From a virus, in IMG/VR virus record IMGVR_UViG_3300034631_000070, positions 1-53,186 of that record: a DNA stretch of 53,186 nucleotides; one strand, written 5' to 3'. Shown piece by piece: positions 17,026-25,822 of the stretch. The position numbers were made by a program, and so were the translations under genes. Below the pieces are notes generated by a model that was given only the letters and a program-made list of their open reading frames with translations, had not been told where the DNA came from and ran no database searches. Position 1 is the first letter of the stretch. Each line of letters opens with the position of its first letter.

Positions 17026-18113
17026 TAGCTAATCCCTTTGATGACAGCGATCGCCTCTGGCTCAAGGACAACTGGGAAACTCGTTTGGTATGCTTCTCCT
17101 TCTAAACGAGGCGGCTTATCAGTTTTTGAGACGACATTGATGACTCGACCTGGCCCAGTTTGACCCACCGCCCGACCAATCGCGTAGTATCCCAAAGTGT
17201 CTTGGATTGGCAAAATTTGTCCGTCACCTAAATCAAGATTTTCATCTCTGCCTGTTGAGCAGATGAAAACCATACAGTCATCGGGCAAGAATCGTATTGA
17301 ACCGTTTTGTGTGCGGTATTGTAAATCGTACAGTTCAATGGGGGGAAGTCCGTCTGCTCCAAAAATGGCATCAATAGAGGCTTTCTCCGCGCGACCTGGA
17401 ACTCCCTGAATCTGACCTGTAGGTGAAACCTGAACTCGGCTAGTACGAGTCCGAACCTTGTCATTATTTCCCATGATGCTGGTGACTTTACGCCCCGATA
17501 CAATCCGGCTAACCATATAGCCTTTGGCATAAAGCAGATCAACCATGCTGAAGATATCGACAAAGGGGTCGTAGGTATCGTCTGACCAAGGTGTGACGGC
17601 TGTAACGCGGTGCCCTGCTGGATTGCTGAAGTTAACAATTTCCTGATAGCTGTTGTCGCCCTGACGGACAACTTGGGCGTTGACAATTGCTTCCCAGCGC
17701 TCTTTTTCCGACTTCTCGCCTAATGCTCTGTTGAGGACTACATCTGCCCAATTGGCGACTTGTGCCATTGCTTCCATTGAGCTGCCGCGCCCTAGAAGCT
17801 TGATGAGAGCATCGTATTGTCGCCCATTCAGGTCACGGGCGATGTCGGAGTTGCCCAAGTCAACATCAACGAATCCAATTAAGTCTCCGTCTTTTTTCTG
17901 GGTCGGGCTGTAGCGGGTGCCGTCATTCGCTACAACGGTACGGAATTTCACCTCATCCTCGCGAAACATATTCTCTTCAACTGGACGCTCAGGCAAAATC
18001 TCGGCACCGATATAACGACGGCGAGGAGCTTGAAATTGAGCAAGAGGATTTCGGGCAATTTGAGCAAATTTACCCTCCTCTTGCATCTGACTAACGAGAG
18101 TTAATAAATCCAT
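17025..18113 (-). CDS. Major capsid protein (lambda E-like family)
   Basis: This 362-residue protein reads as a phage major capsid protein of the lambda gpE type: an N-terminal helical arm, P-R-R-R-Y-I-G-A-E-I-L-P-E-R, then R-E-D-E-V-K-F-R-T-V-V-A and a G-V-P-G-R-A-E type loop, with a C-terminal P-P-R-L-E-G-E-A-Y-Q-T-S-F-P-V-V strand. Length fits the family. Gene order is scaffold, small head protein, capsid, as in lambda Nu3-D-E. Start is the ATG at 18113, 4 bases after the preceding gene. Confidence 0.85.
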   Translation of the reverse strand: MDLLTLVSQMQEEGKFAQIARNPLAQFQAPRRRYIGAEILPERPVEENMFREDEVKFRTVVANDGTRYSPTQKKDGDLIGFVDVDLGNSDIARDLNGRQYDALIKLLGRGSSMEAMAQVANWADVVLNRALGEKSEKERWEAIVNAQVVRQGDNSYQEIVNFSNPAGHRVTAVTPWSDDTYDPFVDIFSMVDLLYAKGYMVSRIVSGRKVTSIMGNNDKVRTRTSRVQVSPTGQIQGVPGRAEKASIDAIFGADGLPPIELYDLQYRTQNGSIRFLPDDCMVFICSTGRDENLDLGDGQILPIQDTLGYYAIGRAVGQTGPGRVINVVSKTDKPPRLEGEAYQTSFPVVLEPEAIAVIKGIS

Positions 18114-18117
18114 CTAA

Positions 18118-18516
18118 TTAGACAACTCCAGTGGTGGTTTGGTATAAAGCGCGAATTTTGTCTTTGAGGGCAGTAGCCATCGTTGCCCAGTCAGGCAAGA
18201 AATTTTCTTTGACTAAGCTGTTGTGGCGGTAAAGCTCGCAATCTGCACAGAAAACGGCATCCGTTACGTCGAACGCCAATAAATAGATTTCCTCATCGGT
18301 GGCAGCGGCTACTCCGAAGCCAGTTCCCGCTGTGCGTTCTGCGAAAGTCCGACCTAGTAATGTGCCGGATTTAATAGGCTTGCGCCCTTCTACATCAGCA
18401 GCAAAATCAGCCGGATTGATGCGTGCCCCGCCTGGAATTAGGGAGTGACGATCTAGAAAGTCCCCTGCCCAAGCTGGCGGAGTAAGTTGAGGGGAGGAAA
18501 AATTAACTCTTGCCAT
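18118..18516 (-). CDS. Putative head decoration protein
   Basis: This 132-residue protein lies between the scaffold and the capsid, where lambda-like phages encode the head decoration protein. The S-G-T-L-L-G-R-T segment at about 50-57 and the following strands are compatible with a small trimeric head protein, but it is not a close match to gpD by eye. Two cysteines (F-C-A-D-C) near residue 95 are unusual. The role is inferred from order. Confidence 0.55.
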   Translation of the reverse strand: MARVNFSSPQLTPPAWAGDFLDRHSLIPGGARINPADFAADVEGRKPIKSGTLLGRTFAERTAGTGFGVAAATDEEIYLLAFDVTDAVFCADCELYRHNSLVKENFLPDWATMATALKDKIRALYQTTTGVV

Positions 18517-18518
18517 GT

Positions 18519-19136
18519 TTAAGCCTTCAAATAGTCAGGAACTGTGTAGTTATTAGTCAGGTAATCACCAATTGGATCGGTAGAAGCCTTGCCGCTAGCA
18601 CTTCCGCTGGGTAGCTGCGTTTTGGTGGTATGAAAAAGTGCGGGAAGAAAAGGCTTCCAGGTTGCGGAAGCTTCGGCATACTCGCGCAGTGCTTTGCCAC
18701 CAACAGTGACGCTGTTGTTATCGGCGATCGCCAGTTCATCAGAGCAGCCCGTCAGGAGTTGTTCGAGAACTTCTGCAACAGCTCCAGACTTACTGGCCGC
18801 GCTCTGAATGAGAGAACGTTTTTCTGCTTGAGTTAATTTTGTTTCTGCTTCTTTCTTGGCGGCTTCTGCTTGCTCTACCTGAGTTCTGACTTGCTTCAAA
18901 TCGTCTGCCAGAACTTTCACTTTATTGGCAGAGGATTGCAGCTTTGCCTCAAAATCTTCCCCTTCAGCGCCAGAAGCTTCTAGGATGTGAGAAGTGAGTG
19001 TTTCAAGTTTCTGGTTTTGTTGCTCTAGCTTGCGTTGGTCAGCAAGCAACCCAGAAACTTTGCCCTGTATAGCTTTGATAATGTCGTCGGCATCGTCGAA
19101 GTCTGCTAATGCAGCGATCGCGTCTTTGTAGTCCAC
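18519..19136 (-). CDS. Capsid scaffolding protein
   Basis: This 205-residue protein is acidic and contains a long coiled coil (about residues 25-105, heptads rich in L, K, E and Q), the usual build of phage scaffolds. The C-terminal part (150-205) is less helical and may bind the capsid. It precedes the decoration-like and capsid genes. No prohead protease domain is fused to it, and none is recognised elsewhere in the window. Confidence 0.7.
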   Translation of the reverse strand: MDYKDAIAALADFDDADDIIKAIQGKVSGLLADQRKLEQQNQKLETLTSHILEASGAEGEDFEAKLQSSANKVKVLADDLKQVRTQVEQAEAAKKEAETKLTQAEKRSLIQSAASKSGAVAEVLEQLLTGCSDELAIADNNSVTVGGKALREYAEASATWKPFLPALFHTTKTQLPSGSASGKASTDPIGDYLTNNYTVPDYLKA

Positions 19137-19184
19137 AAAAGCCTGATGGTTATAGTTCTAGGCTCATTGTGGGGCGCTAACTTT

Positions 19185-19382
19185 TTAAGATTCAGTCTCA
19201 GATTTTTCAGGGGATAGAACTATGAAGGATACGGCGATTGGCTTATCTTTAGCTGAGAACTCGACTATCTCCCCTCTGACGGCTTGCTTCTTCTCTACCG
19301 GACTCCCATCAGCAGCTTGGTAGTACACCAGCGCATAAGCCCCATTGTTAGGCGTTGACCCTTCTACTCGTTCAATTTTCAT
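19185..19382 (-). CDS. Hypothetical small late protein
   Basis: This 65-residue protein overlaps the 3' end of the giant MuF gene by 11 bases. It looks like a small beta-barrel (V-E-G-S-T-P-N-N-G-A-Y-A-L-V-Y-Y near the start). Similar short proteins lie between portal and scaffold genes in other phages. Function is unknown. Confidence 0.5.
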   Translation of the reverse strand: MKIERVEGSTPNNGAYALVYYQAADGSPVEKKQAVRGEIVEFSAKDKPIAVSFIVLSPEKSETES

Positions 19383-22300
19383 CAGATAACTCCTCTAGGC
19401 GAATTTGGATATCAGACTGTAACTGCCGACGCTTCGCTTCAAGCCTGGCAGTTCTTTGCCCAAATCGCCGCTCTTTAGCGGTGGCTCCCCGCTCTGCTGC
19501 CTCGCGTCGGCGTTGCAGTTCCCGCGTATTTTCTGCAAGCTCTCGGCGGAGAGTTTGCAAGCGAGAATCGCTTTCAATTTGCTGACGACGGCGTTGTTCA
19601 CGCTCCGAAACTGTCTGTCTCTCTGCTGCTTCTGCTTGTCCTTCTTCTGTGAGGGCAAACTCTGGCTCTTGCGAGGGTTGAGCGAAAGTAAGGAAGTCTT
19701 GCTTGACTCTCGCTCTCAGTTCAGTAAGTTGGGCTTGCAGTTCTTCTGCCGTTCGAGCTTTGCCATCAATTTCATAAATTAACGGTTGTGACAAATCGCT
19801 TTCTGCTCGCTGCTTGATGGCGGCACTATCTGCCAAGCCCTCTTCAATCCACTGGGCAATTTCTGCCCTTGCGGCGGTCAATTCTTCCTGGAAGGCATTG
19901 CGAGCGCGGCTGTAGGTTTCAGATTGGCTAATTATGGTGGCGGGGTCAGCTTCTTCGTCATCCAGTAAGATCCTCACGTACTCCTGATTCCAGGTCTCCA
20001 AATCGTTGAGTATCTTCTGGCTGTATTGCAGCAGATCGGCTACAGAGGTGGTTTCTGGCTTCTCCAGAAGTCGTTTAAGTCGAGCATCTGATGTGCTGCC
20101 TTCAGTCGCTGCTGCATCGCGAATCTGCTGCCACTCAGTAGCAAATTGCTCTGCTCTTTGCAGTGTTTGGCGCGAGACTTCGTTTGGATAATCCAAATCC
20201 TTTTCTAGAGCGGTGATTGTGCCGTTGATCTGACCGATAAGTTTGCTGACCCTTTCGGCTTCTTTACGCAGGCGGTTTTTAGGAGAATCGGATTGACCCT
20301 CATACACGATCGCCAAATCGGAGGGAATCTCCCCTGCTTCCCATTGCTTGGAATCAATCAGCAGTGCCACTACTCGCGGCGGATAGGTACGCAGGGCAAT
20401 CAAATTTCTCTCGATAATTTGTAAATTTCGCTCTACCTTGCTAGCCATGTTGTTCGATGCTGATTGCCGTTGCAGCACATAGTCGTCTGCTAACTTTTGC
20501 TGCTCCTGGCGCTTGGTGTTGAGGCGATCGCTATAGTTTTGCCTCAGAAGTCGATAGTTGTTAACTTTCTTAGGTAGTTTGCCTTGCGTTTGTCTCAGCG
20601 CCAGGGATTGCTCATACTGCTGGCGTTTGCTGGAGTCGAGTTGGTCTACCCTTGTGGGCAGCTTTTGAACACGGCGCTGCAAATCAGCAAGCTGACTGCG
20701 AGAGTTGCTGGCGCGGCGCTGTACCTCTTCCAAACTGCTTGCCAGTTGCTCCAGCTCCTGAATACGGGGTGCTAAATCCCTCCGGTGGAGTTCCTGGGGA
20801 GATACCACTGATAAATCGCCGATCTGTTCTCGGATTCGCTGCAATCCTCTCAAAGCCTGAGAGCGCTCTGGGGAACGGTCTGCCTCAATGAGTGACTGTT
20901 GAGCCTCGTCGAATGATCGCGTTAATCCGTCAATTTCTTGCTGAACTTGCTTGCTCTTTCCGTCAGATTTGAGAGTATCTCGGCGAGTAGTGAGATCACT
21001 TAATAGCGCTTGTAACTTTTGAGCCTTACTGCGGACAGCCGCTGCATCAGCTCCTGATTTCTCTAAGGCTCGGATTTCCCGGTCAATAGATTTTGCCTGC
21101 TTTTGCAGCGCTTTGATTTGCTGGGGAGCATTGTCAAAGTAAGGAACGCCTAATGGGTCGGCGATACGGCGGTAGTTGGTCTCTAGAGCCTCTACCTCTC
21201 GATTAGCTTCCTCAATGCGCTGCGATTGAATTCGGGCTTGTTCGAGGGCAGATTCTTGCTTACCCTGAAACTTGGCAATGGCTTGCTGTCCATCTGCAAT
21301 AGCCTTTCTCGCCTTAGCTGTTGTGCGCTGTTTAGCAGCCAAGACTTCCGCCTGTTGGCTGGCTTTTTGGATAGATTTGCTGACTTGTTCCGTCTGAATC
21401 CGCACATCGCTAACAATCTGAGGGCTGCGAGTATCTGGTCTACTTTCCGGTGGTGGGGCTACTGGCTTGGGCTTTTCTGGATGCCGATACTTGAGCATCC
21501 GAGCGATCGCTTCATACCGTGCAGGAGAAAAGCGTTTGAGGTGGTCTGGAGAAACAAAAAATTCTTTGACTGAATCGGCAAAGTCCTGTGCTGCCCCTGT
21601 TAGTCCATAGCCAGTCGTGGCACGCTCCTTCTGCATGGCTTGCCAGTACTCGGAGTTTTTTGGCGGTGCCAGACTTCCCCACTCTTGATAAGCCTTGAGG
21701 TAAGCCATCTGTCGGAGTAGTTCATCTTTTTTGGCTTGCCCTGAGTAGAAACTGACAGAGCCATCCTCTAAATTGACTGTTGCGGGAACCTTTGCGGTAG
21801 GCAGCTTGAGCTTTTTGCGCCAAAAGCGTTCGTAAGCATTCTGCTGCCGCGTTAGATAAATATTTTTGAGATTCCTAGTCAGCTCTGGAGGTAGATCCAA
21901 TCCGGCAAACTGCCGCAGCAGATCCAAATCCCGTGATGATTCTTTTAAATCACCGCTGCCGTGCCAGTTGACGCCAGCAAAGCGGAATGAATGCATTTCC
22001 TCTTCATCAGAGGCACCAGGGGGCTTGATGTTCTTAGAGGCGTTGGCAATAGGCTGAATCTCTTCATAGACTGCTTTGCGAAGCGCTTGCAGCTTGGGTT
22101 GAGGCGGAAGAGCCTGCTGATTAATTTCAGCAATTCGCTGGCGGATGCGTCCTTCTGCTAGCCGAGCGTAAGCCCTTTCTTCCGATTGAGATTGTTGTAA
22201 AGCAAGTTTGTAAACATTGTCGGCAATTCGCTTTTCTAGCTCCCTATGCTCTGTTTCTGTCAGATCTAAAGGAATGAGAGCAGGAGGTAAGGCAAGCCTG

Positions 22301-24309
22301 GGTAATTCACCTCGTAACACCTTTCTAGCTTCTTGTCCTTCTGGAGATGCCAGTAAAGGCTCGATTCCTGGCAGTGGAGCTGGTGTCTCATCCCAGATAT
22401 CGATCAGAAATTCGTCTAGTAAGTTTTGTCTTTGTTGTTCGGCTCTCTTAAGTTTTTCCTGGCGCTGTTGTTCTGTTTCCTGTTCTTGACGAAACTGCTG
22501 TCTTTCTAAACGTTCTAGTAACCCAAAGTGTTTATAAACTTCTAAAATGGCTTGATCGCTAGAAAAATACTCGTTAAGATCGTGACTTTTAACATCAGAA
22601 ATTTCAATGGTGTTTATAGGTAAAAATGAGCGCAATATATCCCCTGCCCCCATTAAGTTGATGTACTGTCCTGGAGAAAGATTGGCTTCAATAAAACCAA
22701 AGCCAGGGCTACCAAACGATAACCCTTTAACAGGAATATCCATCTCATTACAGAGGAGAATAGCTTCCTCAATAATTTTTCCTCCAGAGGAATAACCAAT
22801 AAAATTGGCAGGAATCCCATATTTCTTGTAATAAGCCGCTGCTGTTGCTGCAAGTCTGACAGCCGCAGGATTGCGACCACTGACAATTGCAGTAGATATC
22901 ATTTTGGAGACTGCTCTAGATGCGTGAAAAATGCCAGTAGGATCGTTTTCGATGGGAACTTCTGTATCAAATTCTGGGTACTCAAAAGCAACTTGATAGT
23001 CATCTTTGGGAAAAATGGCTTTAAAAACACCGTTCAGAACTGTTGAACCCTTACCTTTACGACCAAAAAAACCACCAACAATGAAAGTGATACCTCCTTT
23101 GTCGCTCAGGTCTAAATCTTTCAGTTCTGCTTCTAGGTCGGGAACCATGTTCTTCGCTATACGAACAGATTCTTTAATTCCCTGCCGATAGCGTTCTTTA
23201 GCGAAGTAATAGGCAGTTAGTGAAACACCAACAATCGCTGAACCAATTACTAAGTTTTTTAAAGCTTGATTAGTTTTTTCTTCTGGAACTGGAAACGGTA
23301 AGGGTAGGGCGTCTGATTTTTGTGGCAGAAGAGATGCCACTAATCCAGCTAGCGCTGAACTGTAACCCTGTTGCTGTACCTCTGGGTCTTGATAGCCTTT
23401 ACCCGGTATCCAGACAGGCTTGAGCGGTGCTAATCCTCCTGCACGTTCAAAGGGAGCAGCGCCGTAGTTGATCTGGTCTGGAGTTTTTTTCTGGCAATCT
23501 TGGGCGTGGCGAATAATCCAAGCATTGTCGATCAGCCCATTTTGCTCCCACTCAGGTTTCCAGGGCAGGTTGTAACAGCGGTCGTAGGGGTGGATGACTG
23601 CTGGTGCTTGCTCAATCGGGTAAACCTGCCCAGCACGGGCAGCACAGAATCCACAAACCCGCTCATCTTGGGTTGCAATCCGCTGGACGTATTCAATGCC
23701 ATTTTGCTTATAGGTGAAGCGAGTCGCGTTATCTGTTGCGTTGAGCGTCTCCGTGCGGACAATGCGCTCTGCCTGCCCTTTGGTAATCCCAAGCTGATTA
23801 CGCATCTCCCGCGCCACGCGCTGCACACCCCAACCTTGAATTAATCCCAGTTGAATTAACCCGGTTGCTCGATTGCGAAATTCTTCTGTGTGTTTAGATA
23901 AACGGCTAACAGAATCGCGTGCAGCAAAAGCTACTGCCTCAATAGGGACTGTGGCAGTAGCCTTGACAAAAGATTCCCCTTCACTAAGAGCAAGCAGTTC
24001 CTCTGCTAAGGTTGTCCCATTCTGGCTAGAGGTTTGTAGTAGTTGCTGAAATTCCCGCTCGTATTCGGCTCGATTGTTGGGGTTAACGAACGAAAGTAAA
24101 TCCTTCAGTTCGCTTTGAATCAGTAGCGCTCTTTGAGTCGCCAGCAGCGAGTCATTTGCCCCGATTGCGGGGTAAGTAGTCAGCAGTTGCGTTTCCAGTT
24201 GGGAATACGAATTTTCTAGTGCTGCATCCAATCGTGTTACAGCACTACTTTCCAGGTCAGCAGTTACTCGGTCGTACCGAGCAACAAGCGTGGCAGATGC
24301 TTCGCTCAT
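19372..24309 (-). CDS. Giant MuF head protein with an alpha/beta-hydrolase and coiled-coil tail
   Basis: This 1645-residue protein begins with a phage head morphogenesis (Mu gp30/SPP1 gp7 type) domain at about 140-250, shown by E-R-I-V-R-T-E-T, the C-G-F-C pair and a terminal H-P-Y-D-R-C. A single membrane helix follows at 352-370. Residues 400-600 form an alpha/beta-hydrolase: nucleophile elbow G505-Y-S507-S-G509, an acid at D557 and a histidine at H576, in the right order. From 600 to the end it is mostly coiled coil. Ordinary MuF proteins are a few hundred residues. It overlaps the portal gene by 4 bases. In MuF polymorphic toxins of temperate phages the C-terminus carries a toxin delivered with the virion; a lipase-like effector is inferred here. 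A structural role of the coiled coil cannot be excluded. Confidence 0.75.
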   Translation of the reverse strand: MSEASATLVARYDRVTADLESSAVTRLDAALENSYSQLETQLLTTYPAIGANDSLLATQRALLIQSELKDLLSFVNPNNRAEYEREFQQLLQTSSQNGTTLAEELLALSEGESFVKATATVPIEAVAFAARDSVSRLSKHTEEFRNRATGLIQLGLIQGWGVQRVAREMRNQLGITKGQAERIVRTETLNATDNATRFTYKQNGIEYVQRIATQDERVCGFCAARAGQVYPIEQAPAVIHPYDRCYNLPWKPEWEQNGLIDNAWIIRHAQDCQKKTPDQINYGAAPFERAGGLAPLKPVWIPGKGYQDPEVQQQGYSSALAGLVASLLPQKSDALPLPFPVPEEKTNQALKNLVIGSAIVGVSLTAYYFAKERYRQGIKESVRIAKNMVPDLEAELKDLDLSDKGGITFIVGGFFGRKGKGSTVLNGVFKAIFPKDDYQVAFEYPEFDTEVPIENDPTGIFHASRAVSKMISTAIVSGRNPAAVRLAATAAAYYKKYGIPANFIGYSSGGKIIEEAILLCNEMDIPVKGLSFGSPGFGFIEANLSPGQYINLMGAGDILRSFLPINTIEISDVKSHDLNEYFSSDQAILEVYKHFGLLERLERQQFRQEQETEQQRQEKLKRAEQQRQNLLDEFLIDIWDETPAPLPGIEPLLASPEGQEARKVLRGELPRLALPPALIPLDLTETEHRELEKRIADNVYKLALQQSQSEERAYARLAEGRIRQRIAEINQQALPPQPKLQALRKAVYEEIQPIANASKNIKPPGASDEEEMHSFRFAGVNWHGSGDLKESSRDLDLLRQFAGLDLPPELTRNLKNIYLTRQQNAYERFWRKKLKLPTAKVPATVNLEDGSVSFYSGQAKKDELLRQMAYLKAYQEWGSLAPPKNSEYWQAMQKERATTGYGLTGAAQDFADSVKEFFVSPDHLKRFSPARYEAIARMLKYRHPEKPKPVAPPPESRPDTRSPQIVSDVRIQTEQVSKSIQKASQQAEVLAAKQRTTAKARKAIADGQQAIAKFQGKQESALEQARIQSQRIEEANREVEALETNYRRIADPLGVPYFDNAPQQIKALQKQAKSIDREIRALEKSGADAAAVRSKAQKLQALLSDLTTRRDTLKSDGKSKQVQQEIDGLTRSFDEAQQSLIEADRSPERSQALRGLQRIREQIGDLSVVSPQELHRRDLAPRIQELEQLASSLEEVQRRASNSRSQLADLQRRVQKLPTRVDQLDSSKRQQYEQSLALRQTQGKLPKKVNNYRLLRQNYSDRLNTKRQEQQKLADDYVLQRQSASNNMASKVERNLQIIERNLIALRTYPPRVVALLIDSKQWEAGEIPSDLAIVYEGQSDSPKNRLRKEAERVSKLIGQINGTITALEKDLDYPNEVSRQTLQRAEQFATEWQQIRDAAATEGSTSDARLKRLLEKPETTSVADLLQYSQKILNDLETWNQEYVRILLDDEEADPATIISQSETYSRARNAFQEELTAARAEIAQWIEEGLADSAAIKQRAESDLSQPLIYEIDGKARTAEELQAQLTELRARVKQDFLTFAQPSQEPEFALTEEGQAEAAERQTVSEREQRRRQQIESDSRLQTLRRELAENTRELQRRREAAERGATAKERRFGQRTARLEAKRRQLQSDIQIRLEELSDEN

Positions 24310-25763
24310 GTCGCATCATTTGCCTCTTGTTCTTGTTGCTGTTGTGGTTGTTTCTGATTAAATTCATCAGAGCTAAAAGGAGCTGAAGGCATCCGTTTCA
24401 TGTCTTCTTTCCTCTCCCGCTTGATTAATTCCCATTCAGCATCTGGATCGCTAATGCCTGCCTCGCTCATTGCAGTAGTACGTGATCGCAATCCGGCGTT
24501 GTAGTCGTCGCGGTTTACCTGCCTCTCTTCTGGAAGCGGCTTCCCGGTAGCTAGCTTTAGCTCAACAACTGGCGTGTAATTTGGCTCATCCAGCAATAAC
24601 AAGACGGTGGCAAAAACCTCGCTGAGAGCGGCTTCTACAACCTCCGAGTAACCCTCAAGGCGGGTTAAAAAGTCTTGTTTAACTGTTTCTCGGCTGATTC
24701 CTGACAGATTGCCATCATCGGATACCAGCAGGTGCCCTAAGCCAACTGAGCGATAGAAACAGGCGATATCAATATTTATAGAGTCGCCGAAAGTCTGAAC
24801 GCCGACAGGTTCCCGGTACTGAATAGAAGGGTTCGTATACCCTACAGGATTTCTTGGATCGCCCAAGGGTAATCCCTGAATGAAGGCAAGTTTGTTTGCT
24901 CCAAATTCTATTGCTCCAGGCTCAGTAACGAATCTTTCGCCACCAGGAGCGGAAGGGTCTTCTTCCCAGCGCCCCGGCATCTGGGCGTTTAGAATGACCC
25001 GCTCCAGAAAACCTGCCATGTTGTTATTGACGCTTTTCATTGTTAACGTCTTGTTGATGCTGTTCTGTGCTTGTTTGGCATCAATACCGAACAAGCAAGA
25101 ACTGCGTAGCTCAAATATTGGCAGTCGTCCGCCTAAATCAATTGTGTAGGGTTCTTTTTCAGCTTTGCCCTCCTGTACTTGAACTTCGCACTGCCCGTTA
25201 TCCAGGAGGGTGTATATTTCCTTTCCTTTGCTGTGACAGTAGGTAGCTTTGTAGAGGATGCCGTCGTCATCTCGTTCGGTGATTACTGATCCTGGTGATG
25301 GGCAGTGCAAAACGATCCGTTTCCAGGATTCTGATGCTTCTGCGTAGCGCTTAGGAGAATAGAGCCGCAAATATCCTGTTCCCGTTCCGTTACCATCTCC
25401 CCGGACAAGCATTTGGGTGACAGCTTCGGCAATCGGCTTTCCTTGATTTGTGTTTTGAGAGACGGCTAGATGCCTTTGCCAATCCCACCAAGATTGGATT
25501 AGAGCCTCAGTTTTTGATTCCTCTACCTTCTCTCCGTTAGTCCCTTTCAAATACCAATTAAACGGCTGTCCGATTAAGGCATCTCTATAATGATGAGCCG
25601 TCTCGCGGATCAAATTATAGGAGTGATAGACGCTCTGAAGTTGCGCTATGACATCGGAATACTTGGGGTGATTCTGAGGTGGGCGCGGCCCCGTCCAAAA
25701 CTTGAAAGTGTCTCCGGTGTAATAAGCCCAGTTTTCGTCCATGTCAGTTGAGAAGCTTCTCAT
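24306..25763 (-). CDS. Portal protein
   Basis: This 485-residue protein follows the large terminase and precedes the MuF gene, the fixed place of the portal. It has the SPP1/HK97-like portal pattern of a helical N-terminal wing (about 1-110), a beta-rich middle and a long C-terminal helix set (about 340-440, with S-G-I-S-R-E-T-V-K-Q-D-F). The C-terminus is Q-rich (about 465-480). The portal is the dodecameric ring through which DNA enters the head and to which the tail joins. Length is typical. Confidence 0.85.
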   Translation of the reverse strand: MRSFSTDMDENWAYYTGDTFKFWTGPRPPQNHPKYSDVIAQLQSVYHSYNLIRETAHHYRDALIGQPFNWYLKGTNGEKVEESKTEALIQSWWDWQRHLAVSQNTNQGKPIAEAVTQMLVRGDGNGTGTGYLRLYSPKRYAEASESWKRIVLHCPSPGSVITERDDDGILYKATYCHSKGKEIYTLLDNGQCEVQVQEGKAEKEPYTIDLGGRLPIFELRSSCLFGIDAKQAQNSINKTLTMKSVNNNMAGFLERVILNAQMPGRWEEDPSAPGGERFVTEPGAIEFGANKLAFIQGLPLGDPRNPVGYTNPSIQYREPVGVQTFGDSINIDIACFYRSVGLGHLLVSDDGNLSGISRETVKQDFLTRLEGYSEVVEAALSEVFATVLLLLDEPNYTPVVELKLATGKPLPEERQVNRDDYNAGLRSRTTAMSEAGISDPDAEWELIKRERKEDMKRMPSAPFSSDEFNQKQPQQQQEQEANDAT

Positions 25764-25822
25764 TAACTGTCATGGATGGCAATTAAAAAAATCAGGCTTA
25801 GTTCTCAGGCCCCGCAATCAAA

